In this document: positions 43,246-51,681 of the stretch, piece after piece
Layout of the letters: each line of letters opens with the position of its first letter
Position numbering within the stretch: position 1 is the first letter of the stretch
Assembly: GCA_910586245.1 (NCBI GenBank)
Contig: CAJUFY010000007.1
Coordinates: 1 to 64,000, forward strand
DNA from: an uncultured Christensenella sp.
Lineage (GTDB): Bacteria > Bacillota > Clostridia > Christensenellales > Borkfalkiaceae
Direction: 5' to 3'
DNA length: 64,000 nucleotides
Notes under the pieces: model-generated
What the model saw: only the letters and a program-made list of their open reading frames with translations
The model's database searches: none
Told to the model about the DNA's origin: nothing
Position numbers and translations under genes: made by a program

Positions 43246-44051
43246 AAAAAGCGACTTATTCGCAGGAACATGCGAAATACTTAAAAAAACGCAAACTGAA
43301 TCTTGCTACGGTATGGGCGCTGCGGATCGGAGTTCTCGTATTGCTTTTCGGATTCTGGGAACTTTCCACCGCGCTCGGTTGGGTCGATCCCTTTATCATG
43401 AGTTCGCCCTCCCGAATCTGCGCGACCATTCAATCGCTTTACCGCGACGGCTCGCTCTTCTATCACATCGGGGTAACGCTCGCGGAAACGCTGATCGGCT
43501 TCGTCATTGCCGTTGCGCTCGGCGTTACCATTGCCCTGGCGTTATGGTGGAGCGACACGCTGCGGCGCGTTCTCGAGCCTTACATCGTCGTGTTAAACGC
43601 GCTCCCGAAAATCGCGCTCGGCCCTTTGATTATCATTTGGTTCGGTACGGGAAGCAAAGCAATCGTCTTTATGACGGTGCTGGTCGGCATCATCGTTGCG
43701 ATTATGCACATGCTCTCCGCATTTATCGCCACCGATAAAAACAAAATTCTGCTTTTAAAATCGATGGGCGCAACCAAATTGCAGATACTCCGCAAACTGG
43801 TAATCCCTTCATCGTTTGCTTCGTTTATTTCGATGCTGAAAGTAAACGTGGGTATGGCGTGGATCGGTTCGATTATGGGCGAATACATCGTTTCGCGCGC
43901 GGGACTCGGTTATTTGATCGTGTACGGCGGGCAGGTGTTTAAGCTCGATCTCGTGATGACCGCAACGTGCATTCTGTGTCTGCTTGCGGCGGGAATGTAT
44001 TTTCTCGTAGTACTGCTTGAAAAAGTACTCGTTAAAAATACAGAGAACTGA
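43242..44051 (+). CDS. ABC transporter permease (SsuC/TauC type)
   Basis: The protein is 269 aa from ATG 43242, behind AAGGAG and overlapping the ATPase stop. A longer reading of 280 aa from 43209 has no ribosome site. It has about six membrane spans and the BPD_transp_1 EAA loop SMGATKLQILRKLVIPSS, which docks the ATPase. The last 243 bp are also read on the opposite strand as the tail of the YkvI-like gene. Confidence 0.93.
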   Translation: MKKATYSQEHAKYLKKRKLNLATVWALRIGVLVLLFGFWELSTALGWVDPFIMSSPSRICATIQSLYRDGSLFYHIGVTLAETLIGFVIAVALGVTIALALWWSDTLRRVLEPYIVVLNALPKIALGPLIIIWFGTGSKAIVFMTVLVGIIVAIMHMLSAFIATDKNKILLLKSMGATKLQILRKLVIPSSFASFISMLKVNVGMAWIGSIMGEYIVSRAGLGYLIVYGGQVFKLDLVMTATCILCLLAAGMYFLVVLLEKVLVKNTEN

Positions 44052-44975
44052 AAGAACAATCCCCGCGATTCCGAGAACGGGATACAAAATGCGCACGATG
44101 CCCGAAAGTCCGATGCGGGACAGCGCGAACGCCGCAAGGAGCGTTGCTCCTTTTGCGGCGTATTTTTGTTTACGGCGCAGCCCGTCGCTCAGTTTCAGCA
44201 ACGGATAAAGCGAAGACGCCAAAGAAGTAAGAATCGCAAACGCGGCGGCAACGTAGAAAATCTTTCTTCCACGCATTACGAAAAGAAACGGAAGTTCCGC
44301 CCCGACCGCGCCCGCGCCTTCCGCATATACGCTGCCGAGAATACAAACCGCACCTGCGGCAATCAATATCCCCGCAATCCCCGCAGAAAGCACGGGATTT
44401 TTCATGTTTTTTCCTGCGTCGAGTAAGACGGGCGCAGCCAAAAACGTATTCATAAAGGCGTAGACGATTCCGCCGAGATACCCTTCTCTTCCGACTGAAA
44501 ATAAGGCGTTCGAACCGTGCAGACCGCCGATACCGTAATAAAAAATAAAAATCAGTAAAACCGGAACGAGTACGGAATTTAATATCGAAATTCCTTTCAT
44601 GCCGTATTTCAAACATACCGTAATCGCTACCAGTCCCAAAATCGAAAGCAACGGTTTGCACGCAGGCAGCAAAGCGTCTAACCCTGCAAGCATTCCCGCG
44701 CACGGGATAAACGCGCTCAACGAAACGAGAATCCGCACGGCTTTCCCCGCCCTGCCGAACAATGAATTGAGCGTTCCGTCGAATCCTCCGTACTTCTTTC
44801 CCAGACGAAGATACAGGACGCACGCACCGAAATACAGCAGCGTAGAAAGCAATACGGGCAAAAAAAAGCGCTCCGTATGAAAAAAACGCACCAATTCCGC
44901 ACCCGATAAAAATCCCGCGCCGATACTCGTTCCCACAATGAACAGCGCGCCGCGCACCACTTCCGCCAATTTCAC
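43809..44975 (-). CDS. YkvI-like multi-span membrane transporter
   Basis: The protein has 388 aa and starts with GTG at 44975 behind GGGAGG. It shows about ten hydrophobic spans, beginning GALFIVGTSIGAGFLSGAELV, resembling the YkvI family of putative transporters. Spans end near residue 310. The last 75 or so residues are hydrophilic and His/Arg-rich and are encoded antisense to the ABC permease gene. This suggests loss of the original stop and readthrough. Substrate unknown. Confidence 0.75.
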   Translation of the reverse strand: MKLAEVVRGALFIVGTSIGAGFLSGAELVRFFHTERFFLPVLLSTLLYFGACVLYLRLGKKYGGFDGTLNSLFGRAGKAVRILVSLSAFIPCAGMLAGLDALLPACKPLLSILGLVAITVCLKYGMKGISILNSVLVPVLLIFIFYYGIGGLHGSNALFSVGREGYLGGIVYAFMNTFLAAPVLLDAGKNMKNPVLSAGIAGILIAAGAVCILGSVYAEGAGAVGAELPFLFVMRGRKIFYVAAAFAILTSLASSLYPLLKLSDGLRRKQKYAAKGATLLAAFALSRIGLSGIVRILYPVLGIAGIVLSVLCIFNEYFFKQYYEKIHSRRKQTQNARCGHHEIELKHLPAVHDQITESRARNDVFAHNRTDPRHTHVYFQHRNKRSKR

Positions 44976-45022
44976 GCATCCTCCCTCTTTCTTTTATGAA
45001 AAAAATTGCAAAAATATGCAAA

Positions 45023-45039
45023 ATTATGTCTGACATAAT
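45023..45039. promoter_or_regulatory. Palindrome ATTATGTC-T-GACATAAT upstream of the PadR gene
   Basis: Perfect 8-base inverted arms around one T, 10 bp before the -35 of the PadR gene. PadR operators often take the form ATGT...ACAT. Similar sites occur at 58669 and 58719. Confidence 0.6.
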
Positions 45040-45049
45040 AATTGAGCGA

Positions 45050-45078
45050 TTGACAAATTTCGTCAAATGCCGTATAAT
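45050..45078 (+). promoter_or_regulatory. Promoter of the PadR-type gene
   Basis: TTGACA (45050-45055), a 17-bp spacer and TATAAT (45073-45078), both consensus. Confidence 0.88.
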
Positions 45079-45105
45079 AAGAACAGTACGATGGGAGGAA
45101 TCCTT

Positions 45106-46938
45106 ATGCAGGACGAATTCGACGAAACGATTGAAAAAGAAGAAAATTCCGAAGATAAGCAATCGGTCAGTTCCGATCTGATCCGCGGACACATCAACAC
45201 GATCATTCTCCGCGCGCTTTACGAGGGTGACCGCTACGGTTACGAAATCATTTCCGAAATCGAAAGAAAAAGCCACGGTCAATACTCGTTAAAACAGCCC
45301 TCTTTATACAGTGCGCTCAAGCGACTTGAAAAAGAAGGTTACATCACTTCATATTGGGGCGGTTCGGTCAGCGGAGGAAGAAGAAAATACTTTTCTCTTA
45401 CCAACGCGGGAAAACTGATCTCCGAACAAAATCAATCGGAATGGGAATATTCCCGTACGGTCATCGACAGTTTGATTTCCGATAAAGATTTTGATTTTTC
45501 GAATCCCGCGCCCGTACCCGTCGATATGCGTGTTTTACGCGATTCCACGACCCGCGCGCGGACAAGCTCTGGCGAAAACCATACCGAAGACACGGAACAA
45601 CGCGAACAAATCTTAAAAGAATTCGAACGGGAACGCGAATCTTTGCAAAAAAGAAAAGCCGAACTTGAAGAAGAAGCCGAACGCTTAAACCGTGAACGCA
45701 GCCGCATGGAAGAGCTTTCGCAAGCGCGGGAATTATTCGACGAAGAACGCGCTACTTTTACGGAAAGCGCAGGCGATCTGGAAGAAGCGCGCGCCGCATT
45801 CGAAGAAGAGACGGCTCGTTTCGAAGCGGAAAAAGCCAAATACGAAGCGGAAATGGAAGCGCGGAACGACGCTTTGCTCCGCGAACGCGAATGGCGGGAA
45901 TATGAAATCGCCGAACGCGAACGCCGTTTGGAAGAAGAAAAAAAGTCCCTTGCCGAAAATCAGACGCGCATCAGCGACGAAGAATACCGTGCGCTCAACG
46001 AGCGGCTCTTGGAACAGGAGCACGAACTCAACCGCCAGCGCGCAATCTACGAACAGCAAATCCGCGGCTACGAACAGGAACTCGTCGCCGTAAACGAACG
46101 CCATGCCGAAGAAATGGCGCGCCGCGAACGGCAAATCATCGAAGAGCAGGAAGCGCTCTTTCATCAGCGCGAGCAACAGTTGCTGCACCAAAATTACGTC
46201 GATCTGATCAACGCGCCCCCCACCGATAATGCCGTAAACGAATATCCGTATTTTACCGCGCCCGTGGGAGACGAACCGCAAACGGAACAACCGCTTGCGC
46301 CAATCGATGAAAACGCCGACGGCTACCGCAGCGTCGTACGGAAAATTTACGCAAACTCCATTAACCCCGAACCGAGCGAAACGCCGCACCGTTCGGCAAG
46401 AACGGAACGCGCAACTTCCCTCGACGGCATTGATTTCCATGATCTGGAAGCACGGGCGGCGGAAGAAAACATTCGTATCGTGACGGCGGGCGGGAAAAGC
46501 AAAACGCAGATCGGAGAAACGTCCTCCAACGTTACGCACAAGGGAAAAGCGTTGTTTATCAGTGCAATCGTCCTCTTTCTGTTCTGCATTGCGCTCGGCA
46601 GTATTCTGCTGGCGTTGCGCGGTACGGTTACGCTCCCCGTTTATTATCCCTATTTGATTTGGGGAATTGCACTCATAGTATTATTGATTTGCGGACTTGC
46701 GTTTGCCAACAAATTCGGGGAAGGCGCATTGCGGAGAACCAGTTATGCCGTAATCAATGCAGCGGTTTTGTTTATATTACTCGTCATCATAGCTTTGATC
46801 GTTGCGCTTTGGGTAAGAATCGACTTTGCAGACATAAGCGCGGTTACCACCTATCTGGTTGTGCCGATCGTCTTCTCTTTCGGAATACTCTTGTTCGGCA
46901 TTATATATTACTGTCTTGTAAAACCGAAGAATAACTAA
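45106..46938 (+). CDS. Membrane-anchored PadR-type regulator with long coiled coil
   Basis: The protein is 610 aa from ATG 45106, behind GGGAGGAA. Residues about 20-105 form a PadR winged helix: ILRALYEGDRYGYEIISEIE, QPSLYSALKRLEKEGYI and GRRKYFSLTNAG. Residues about 165-365 are highly charged Glu/Arg/Ala heptad-like coiled coil. A linker follows, then four C-terminal membrane spans from about residue 480 (FISAIVLFLFCIALGSIL, LIWGIALIVLLICGLAFA and two more). Soluble PadR proteins are about 110-180 aa. The layout suggests a DNA-binding head tethered to the membrane. No partner gene is adjacent. Confidence 0.82.
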   Translation: MQDEFDETIEKEENSEDKQSVSSDLIRGHINTIILRALYEGDRYGYEIISEIERKSHGQYSLKQPSLYSALKRLEKEGYITSYWGGSVSGGRRKYFSLTNAGKLISEQNQSEWEYSRTVIDSLISDKDFDFSNPAPVPVDMRVLRDSTTRARTSSGENHTEDTEQREQILKEFERERESLQKRKAELEEEAERLNRERSRMEELSQARELFDEERATFTESAGDLEEARAAFEEETARFEAEKAKYEAEMEARNDALLREREWREYEIAERERRLEEEKKSLAENQTRISDEEYRALNERLLEQEHELNRQRAIYEQQIRGYEQELVAVNERHAEEMARRERQIIEEQEALFHQREQQLLHQNYVDLINAPPTDNAVNEYPYFTAPVGDEPQTEQPLAPIDENADGYRSVVRKIYANSINPEPSETPHRSARTERATSLDGIDFHDLEARAAEENIRIVTAGGKSKTQIGETSSNVTHKGKALFISAIVLFLFCIALGSILLALRGTVTLPVYYPYLIWGIALIVLLICGLAFANKFGEGALRRTSYAVINAAVLFILLVIIALIVALWVRIDFADISAVTTYLVVPIVFSFGILLFGIIYYCLVKPKNN

Positions 46939-46972
46939 AAAAAGATCTCGCAAATTTGCGAGATCTTTTTTT
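46939..46972. terminator. Bidirectional terminator between the PadR gene and the lipoprotein gene
   Basis: AGATCTCGCAAA and its complement form a perfect palindrome with A-run and T7 outside. It serves both convergent genes. Confidence 0.92.
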
Positions 46973-46984
46973 ATGATTCAGGTT

Positions 46985-48139
46985 TCATACAAACTGAAAT
47001 TGAAGTTGCGCTTCACGGAAAAATTGCTTCCCTCCTTCCGGATCGCATTCCGTAACCGTCCCCCAAAAAGTCAAATCTAAAGAATTTGCGTAAAGTTCCA
47101 TCGAAGGTTCGTTTAATATAAAAGTATACGAATAATGATCCGATTGCATCTCTACGCCGTAATCTTTGAACACAAAAACGTTCTGCGCGTTCCCGTAAGA
47201 TTCAGGCGTCCACACAAATGAATGCGTTCCGCCAGTCCTATGAATTGTATACGATAATTCAAAAACGGGTTTATCGCCATCAAACGATTGAATCGTACAC
47301 TTCCAATCTACGCTCATAAAACCCGTTACGTTTACGCCCGAATCGAAATAATCCCCTACCAACGGATTCCCGTAAGCCATTGCGGATTTCCCCAAATAGC
47401 GGCTCAAATCCGCTTTTTGCCCACACGTTTCGCACGCTAATCCGCCCGTAGAATAACGGTGTAAACCGCTTGCCGGAATTTCAACGTAAGTCGTGTAGCC
47501 GCATTCGCTACACAATTCATACGGCTCCCAACCGGGTTCGCCGCAAGTCGCCGCTTTTCCCGATTTCTGTACCAACTTATGTTTATGAATATCCGATGCG
47601 CCGACTCTCGGAATCGGCACTCCTTTTTTGATCAAATCACCGCAACCGAAACAATAAGTGTCGCCCGTATATCCCTCTTTCAAGCTTGTCGCGGGAACGT
47701 ATCCCCGTATTTGCGTTACGCCTTTGTGATTTTCCGCATTCTTTTTTCCGTACTCTACCGCGCAAACCGCACACTTCGCTTTACTGCGGCAAGTCGCTTC
47801 TCCGCCGACGTGCGCAGTCCGTTCCTGTCCCGCTCCGCAATGAATGCAGGCTTTCCAGTGATGCGTATCGTTTTTAAAAAAATCGGGATTGTACTCATGA
47901 CCGATCGTTTCTATTAAATTGCGGTTTGCGGCAATCAATCCTTCGGGATCGGTGTAGAGTTTATCGCAAGTCTGACAATACCAATACTCTTCGCATACGG
48001 AAGACGTTTTTGCAGAACAAAAATCGAAACGAACCAGTTTGTGATTGTGCCCGACTTGCGCTTCTCCGCATGCGCTCAAAGCGAATACAGCGACAAATCC
48101 GATTGCCAAAATTGAAGAAAACAGTCTTTTTCCTTTCAT
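46985..48139 (-). CDS. Cys-rich repeat lipoprotein
   Basis: The protein is 384 aa from ATG 48139, with a lipoprotein signal ending FALSACGEA. A run of CxxC units follows (CQTCDKLY, CIHCGAG, CAVCAVEY, CFGCGDL, CSECGYTTY, CETCGQ), resembling the repeats of surface proteins in gut Clostridia. The C-terminal 120 residues form a beta-rich domain (SVDWKCTIQSFDGDKPVFELSY is cut here as SVDWKCTIQSF). It is attached to the membrane outer face. Role unknown. An upstream extension of 50 residues lacks a ribosome site and overlaps the ROK gene. Confidence 0.72.
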   Translation of the reverse strand: MKGKRLFSSILAIGFVAVFALSACGEAQVGHNHKLVRFDFCSAKTSSVCEEYWYCQTCDKLYTDPEGLIAANRNLIETIGHEYNPDFFKNDTHHWKACIHCGAGQERTAHVGGEATCRSKAKCAVCAVEYGKKNAENHKGVTQIRGYVPATSLKEGYTGDTYCFGCGDLIKKGVPIPRVGASDIHKHKLVQKSGKAATCGEPGWEPYELCSECGYTTYVEIPASGLHRYSTGGLACETCGQKADLSRYLGKSAMAYGNPLVGDYFDSGVNVTGFMSVDWKCTIQSFDGDKPVFELSYTIHRTGGTHSFVWTPESYGNAQNVFVFKDYGVEMQSDHYSYTFILNEPSMELYANSLDLTFWGTVTECDPEGGKQFFREAQLQFQFV

Positions 48140-48152
48140 CTTTTCCCTTCGA

Positions 48153-49100
48153 TCAAAGTTTTTCCATCGCAAATTGCGCCGCGCCGTAAAGCCCCGCATC
48201 GTTACCGAGTTCTGCGCATAAAAGATCGAGCGGAACTTCGACCTCGGAAACAAATATACGCGGAGAAATGAATTTACGCAACGGAGCAAGCAACGTTTCG
48301 CCTTCCGCCGAAAGTCCTCCGCCGAGAATCACCGCTTGCGGGCGCAATACGTTGACGAGATTGATAATCCCCTCGCCTAAATTTGCAATATATTCTTCAA
48401 AAACTTTTTTGGCGGCAGCGTCGTCTTTCTGCATGGCAAAAAATACCGTTCTGCCGTCTACCTTTTCCAACGTTTCCGCATACTTCCACATTGCGCTTTC
48501 GGGATGAGCAGCCATTGCCTCCCGCGTCATACGGAGCAACGCCCTTGCGGAAGCATACCGTTCGTAACAACCTTTTCTCCCGCAGGAACAAAGTTCCCCG
48601 TTCTGACGGATAATCATATGACCGACTTCGGTACCCGCGCTACGGAAACCTTCAAATAATTTTCCGCCGATCACGACACCGCCGCCAACACCCGTCCCGA
48701 TCGTAACGAGTACGGAATCCGAATAGCGTTTCCCTGCGCCGTACTTGGCTTCGCCGAGCGCCGCCGCATTTGCATCGTTTGTCACGAATACCGGTTTACC
48801 GGAATATTTTTTCACCAGTTCGGCAAGGGGAACGTTTCTCCAACCAAAATTCGTCCAGGATACGACGGTTCCCGTCGCACTGTCAATAAATCCTGGAGAA
48901 CCGATTCCGATCGCCTGCACGCTTTCAAACGATTTACCCGCCTTTTCGGCAGTTTCCATACAAAGTTTTACAAGCGAAAGCGCCGTATCATTTACGGATT
49001 TTTCGGCGGAAGTTTCCACACGGGATTTCCCGATCAATTTACCTTCCGATAAAATTGCCGCTTTGGCAGACATTCCGCCCAAATCAATTCCGATGATCAT
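48153..49100 (-). CDS. ROK-family glucokinase
   Basis: The protein has 315 aa. IGIDLGGMSAKAAI is the phosphate-1 loop, FVTNDANAAALGEAKYG carries the catalytic Asp, and GTGVGGGVVIGGKLF is phosphate-2. The ROK zinc motif reads CSCGRKGCYERYAS. It phosphorylates glucose or a related hexose. It starts 7 nt after rho ends, so it is co-transcribed with rho and the lipoprotein gene. Hexose specificity is inferred from closeness to GlcK types. Confidence 0.92.
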   Translation of the reverse strand: MIIGIDLGGMSAKAAILSEGKLIGKSRVETSAEKSVNDTALSLVKLCMETAEKAGKSFESVQAIGIGSPGFIDSATGTVVSWTNFGWRNVPLAELVKKYSGKPVFVTNDANAAALGEAKYGAGKRYSDSVLVTIGTGVGGGVVIGGKLFEGFRSAGTEVGHMIIRQNGELCSCGRKGCYERYASARALLRMTREAMAAHPESAMWKYAETLEKVDGRTVFFAMQKDDAAAKKVFEEYIANLGEGIINLVNVLRPQAVILGGGLSAEGETLLAPLRKFISPRIFVSEVEVPLDLLCAELGNDAGLYGAAQFAMEKL

Positions 49101-49107
49101 ACAAACC

Positions 49108-50571
49108 TCACGAACCCTTTTTATAAATTTTCAGCCATTCGGGCAAACGAGAAACAAATTCCGCGTTGTTTTGCGAACGCTGTAACATATCGATCACGCC
49201 AGGAACGTTATCCGTAAGCCCGAGCGTCCGCAACCGATTTACCACATTCAGTTCCTGTTCCGAAAGCAACAGTTCTTCTTTTCTCGTTCCCGATTTTCTC
49301 AAATCGATCGCAGGAAAAATTCTGCGCTCGGCAAGTTCTCGGGACAAAAAGATATCGGCGTTTCCCGTCCCCTTAAATTCTTCGTAAATGATGTCGTCCA
49401 TACGGCTTCCGGTTTCCACAAGCGCCGTTGCCAAAACCGTGATGCTCCCCGCCTCGACGGTATTACGTGCCGCGCCGAAGAAACGTTTCGGCTCGGACAA
49501 CGCGTTTGCATCCAGTCCGCCGCTCAACGTTTTCCCCGTATTATCGGAAATATTATTATACGCGCGGGTGAGCTTCGTAAGCGAATCGAGCAACACGACG
49601 ACGTCCTTTCCCTGTTCCGCAAGCCGTTTCGCGCGCGCGATCGTCAGCTGCGCCGCACGAACGTGCCGCTCCGCGCTTTCGTCAAAGGTCGAATATACGA
49701 CTTCCGCACGATTCAAATCGCTGCGGATATCGGTCACTTCCTCCGGGCGTTCGTCGATCAGCAGCACGATCAAATGCAGAGAATCGTGAGCCGTTTCGAC
49801 TGCCTTCGCAATCTCTTTTAACAGCGTCGTCTTACCCGCTTTGGGCGGCGCAATGATCAACGCCCGCTGTCCTTTTCCGATCGGCACGAACAAATCAAGC
49901 ATGCGCAGCGAAATCGTTCCGCTGTCCGACAAAGAAATCTTTTCCTTCGCGTATTGCGCCGTAAGGGAATCGAAAACGGGTCTCTTTTCATATTCGCCGC
50001 CGATGCAACCGTTTACGCTCAAAACGTCGCCGACGGCGGGACAATCGTTTTTCTTCTGTCCCGGAATCGCGGTACACGCGACAAAATCGCCTTCCCGTAA
50101 TTTTAAATTATGAATTGCAGGCGAAGAAAAGAATACGTCCCCTCCCGCCGAAGGTTGATAATTTTTCGTACGTAAAAAACCGTAACCGCTCGACGTAACT
50201 TCGAGCACGCCCGTATAGACGCGCTTTTCGAAAAACGCATTCTCTGACTCCGAAGAAGAAACGTAGAGCGCGCCGTCTTCCGTTTCGTAATCCGAACGGC
50301 TGGACAATCGTTCGCCTTCGGAACGAATCCGCCTTAAATTCGCGGTAATTTCAGGGTCGATATAACTTTGTTTGGGGGGCGCTCCCCGCCCGGAAGGCGT
50401 TGTCGGTTTTGCCTTTCCCGTAAGAATATCGATGATTTGCTCAATCAACTCGTTTTTTTTGATTGCGGAAGCATGCGCAACGCCGTAACTTCTGCCGATC
50501 GTTCGAAGCTGTGCAATCGGAATCGTATCGAGATAAACGCGATATTGTAAATCGGTATTGTTATCCGTCAT
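49108..50571 (-). CDS. rho: Transcription termination factor Rho
   Basis: The protein has 487 aa. Rho N-terminal helical domain (about 10-50), a linker rich in Pro and Ser, the cold-shock RNA-binding part with TSSGYGFLRTKNY, Walker A IIAPPKAGKTTLL, Walker B VLLIDERPEEVTDI, and the Q/R loops VVLLDSLTKLTRAYN. It is a hexameric helicase that ends untranslated RNA. It overlaps the MBL gene end by ATGA. Confidence 0.97.
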   Translation of the reverse strand: MTDNNTDLQYRVYLDTIPIAQLRTIGRSYGVAHASAIKKNELIEQIIDILTGKAKPTTPSGRGAPPKQSYIDPEITANLRRIRSEGERLSSRSDYETEDGALYVSSSESENAFFEKRVYTGVLEVTSSGYGFLRTKNYQPSAGGDVFFSSPAIHNLKLREGDFVACTAIPGQKKNDCPAVGDVLSVNGCIGGEYEKRPVFDSLTAQYAKEKISLSDSGTISLRMLDLFVPIGKGQRALIIAPPKAGKTTLLKEIAKAVETAHDSLHLIVLLIDERPEEVTDIRSDLNRAEVVYSTFDESAERHVRAAQLTIARAKRLAEQGKDVVVLLDSLTKLTRAYNNISDNTGKTLSGGLDANALSEPKRFFGAARNTVEAGSITVLATALVETGSRMDDIIYEEFKGTGNADIFLSRELAERRIFPAIDLRKSGTRKEELLLSEQELNVVNRLRTLGLTDNVPGVIDMLQRSQNNAEFVSRLPEWLKIYKKGS

Positions 50572-51227
50572 TCAGTATCCCGCTCCATGATGATGATTTT
50601 CGTAGAATCGTCGGAAATGTCGTCGCGGAAAAATTCGACCTCCGTCTCGTTCTGGTCTACGATTTCTTCCACCTCTTCGTCGTCGAATAAATCGGTAAAT
50701 TCGGAAACTTTATCCAAATCGAGATTCAGCCCTCTCGTTTTATAGTGCATCGGAATAACGACGGAGGGCATAATGCGGTCTACGTATTCTTTTGCCTGTT
50801 CCGCGTCGATCGTATAATTTCCGCCCACGGGAATCAGCAGTACGTGAATCGGCAGCAACGCTTCCAGCAATTCCGAAGTACACGCTTCGCCGATGTCGCC
50901 GAGATGGCAAATTTCAAGACCGTCCATCCCGAATTTGAAAATCAAATTCTCGCCGCGTTTCGCGCCGTTCTCATCGTCGTGCCAGCATCTGATCGCGCTA
51001 ACGTGCACGCCGCCGATTTCATAGTTTCCCTCTTCCTTTAAAACGACGGGATTCCCCTCCACCGCTTTGGCATTATCATGATCGTAATGCGAATGACTGA
51101 CCGTTACAACGTCAGCGGACACCCGCGGTAAATCGAATCCCACGTCGCCGTAAGGATCGGTTACAATGCTCGTTCCCGTACTTTCCGTAAGAACGAAACA
51201 CGAATGCCCAAGATATCGTATTTTCAT
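50568..51227 (-). CDS. Metallo-beta-lactamase-fold hydrolase (UPF0173-like)
   Basis: The protein has 219 aa. It begins MKIRYLGHSCFVL and has VSHSHYDHDN (HxHxDH metal motif), CHLGDIG and VVIPMHYKT, as in the UPF0173/YtkL family of metal-dependent hydrolases. An acidic tail of about 20 residues (FDDEEVEEIVDQNETEVE) is an added feature. The substrate is unknown. It overlaps both neighbours by ATGA. Confidence 0.85.
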   Translation of the reverse strand: MKIRYLGHSCFVLTESTGTSIVTDPYGDVGFDLPRVSADVVTVSHSHYDHDNAKAVEGNPVVLKEEGNYEIGGVHVSAIRCWHDDENGAKRGENLIFKFGMDGLEICHLGDIGEACTSELLEALLPIHVLLIPVGGNYTIDAEQAKEYVDRIMPSVVIPMHYKTRGLNLDLDKVSEFTDLFDDEEVEEIVDQNETEVEFFRDDISDDSTKIIIMERDTE

Positions 51228-51616
51228 TTTTCCTCCGAAATTTCGATGTAAAATTCAAGTTGAAAGGTTTGAACGTTTCCGGACAAATTGAAATCGTAAA
51301 GCAATGACGCCGCGTATCCGCGCGGCACGGGCCGACAAAAACAACGCTTCGTTAAAGTCGGGATTTCCCCGCGGTTTGCTCCGCACACGAGCTCGGTTAC
51401 CGTCTGCTCCCCTTCGCGATAACAGGCAATGATTTCCGTATCGCCGCGGCGATGCATATTCAGATATCGATTCCCGATTTCGAGCGTTACGGGATCGCGA
51501 TCCTGCAGATAATTCAAATACAAAATCCCGTCCCGATCGACAACGTCCGCTTGCGCGACAAACTTCTGTTTGTCGCACCCGGATGCCGTGACGATCGTAA
51601 TGATGCAATTTGCCAT
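51224..51616 (-). CDS. DUF1934-like beta-barrel protein
   Basis: The protein is 130 aa from ATG 51616 (MANCIITIVTASGC). The pattern of a beta-rich small protein (RYLNMHRRGDTEIIACYREG, YDFNLSGNVQTFQLEFYIEI) fits DUF1934 (YwiB-like), which is lipocalin-like. An upstream ATG at 51661 lies inside the promoter. TATAAT ends 7 nt before the ATG and no ribosome site is present, implying a leaderless mRNA. It heads the MBL-rho-ROK operon. Confidence 0.65.
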   Translation of the reverse strand: MANCIITIVTASGCDKQKFVAQADVVDRDGILYLNYLQDRDPVTLEIGNRYLNMHRRGDTEIIACYREGEQTVTELVCGANRGEIPTLTKRCFCRPVPRGYAASLLYDFNLSGNVQTFQLEFYIEISEEK

Positions 51617-51623
51617 TGTTACT

Positions 51624-51652
51624 ATTATATAACAGATTTTGTAATTTGTAAA
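51624..51652 (-). promoter_or_regulatory. Leaderless-type promoter of the DUF1934-MBL-rho operon
   Basis: On the minus strand TTTACA (51647-51652), a 17-bp spacer and TATAAT (51624-51629), with seven bases (AGTAACA) before the ATG. Confidence 0.75.
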
Positions 51653-51681
51653 CGGATTCAAACAAAAAACAAAAGAATTGC

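Noticed and set aside
44170..45282. 370-codon minus-strand frame over the YkvI-like and PadR genes
   Set aside because: It overlaps two better genes and their promoter, and its composition is Arg/Phe-rich noise.
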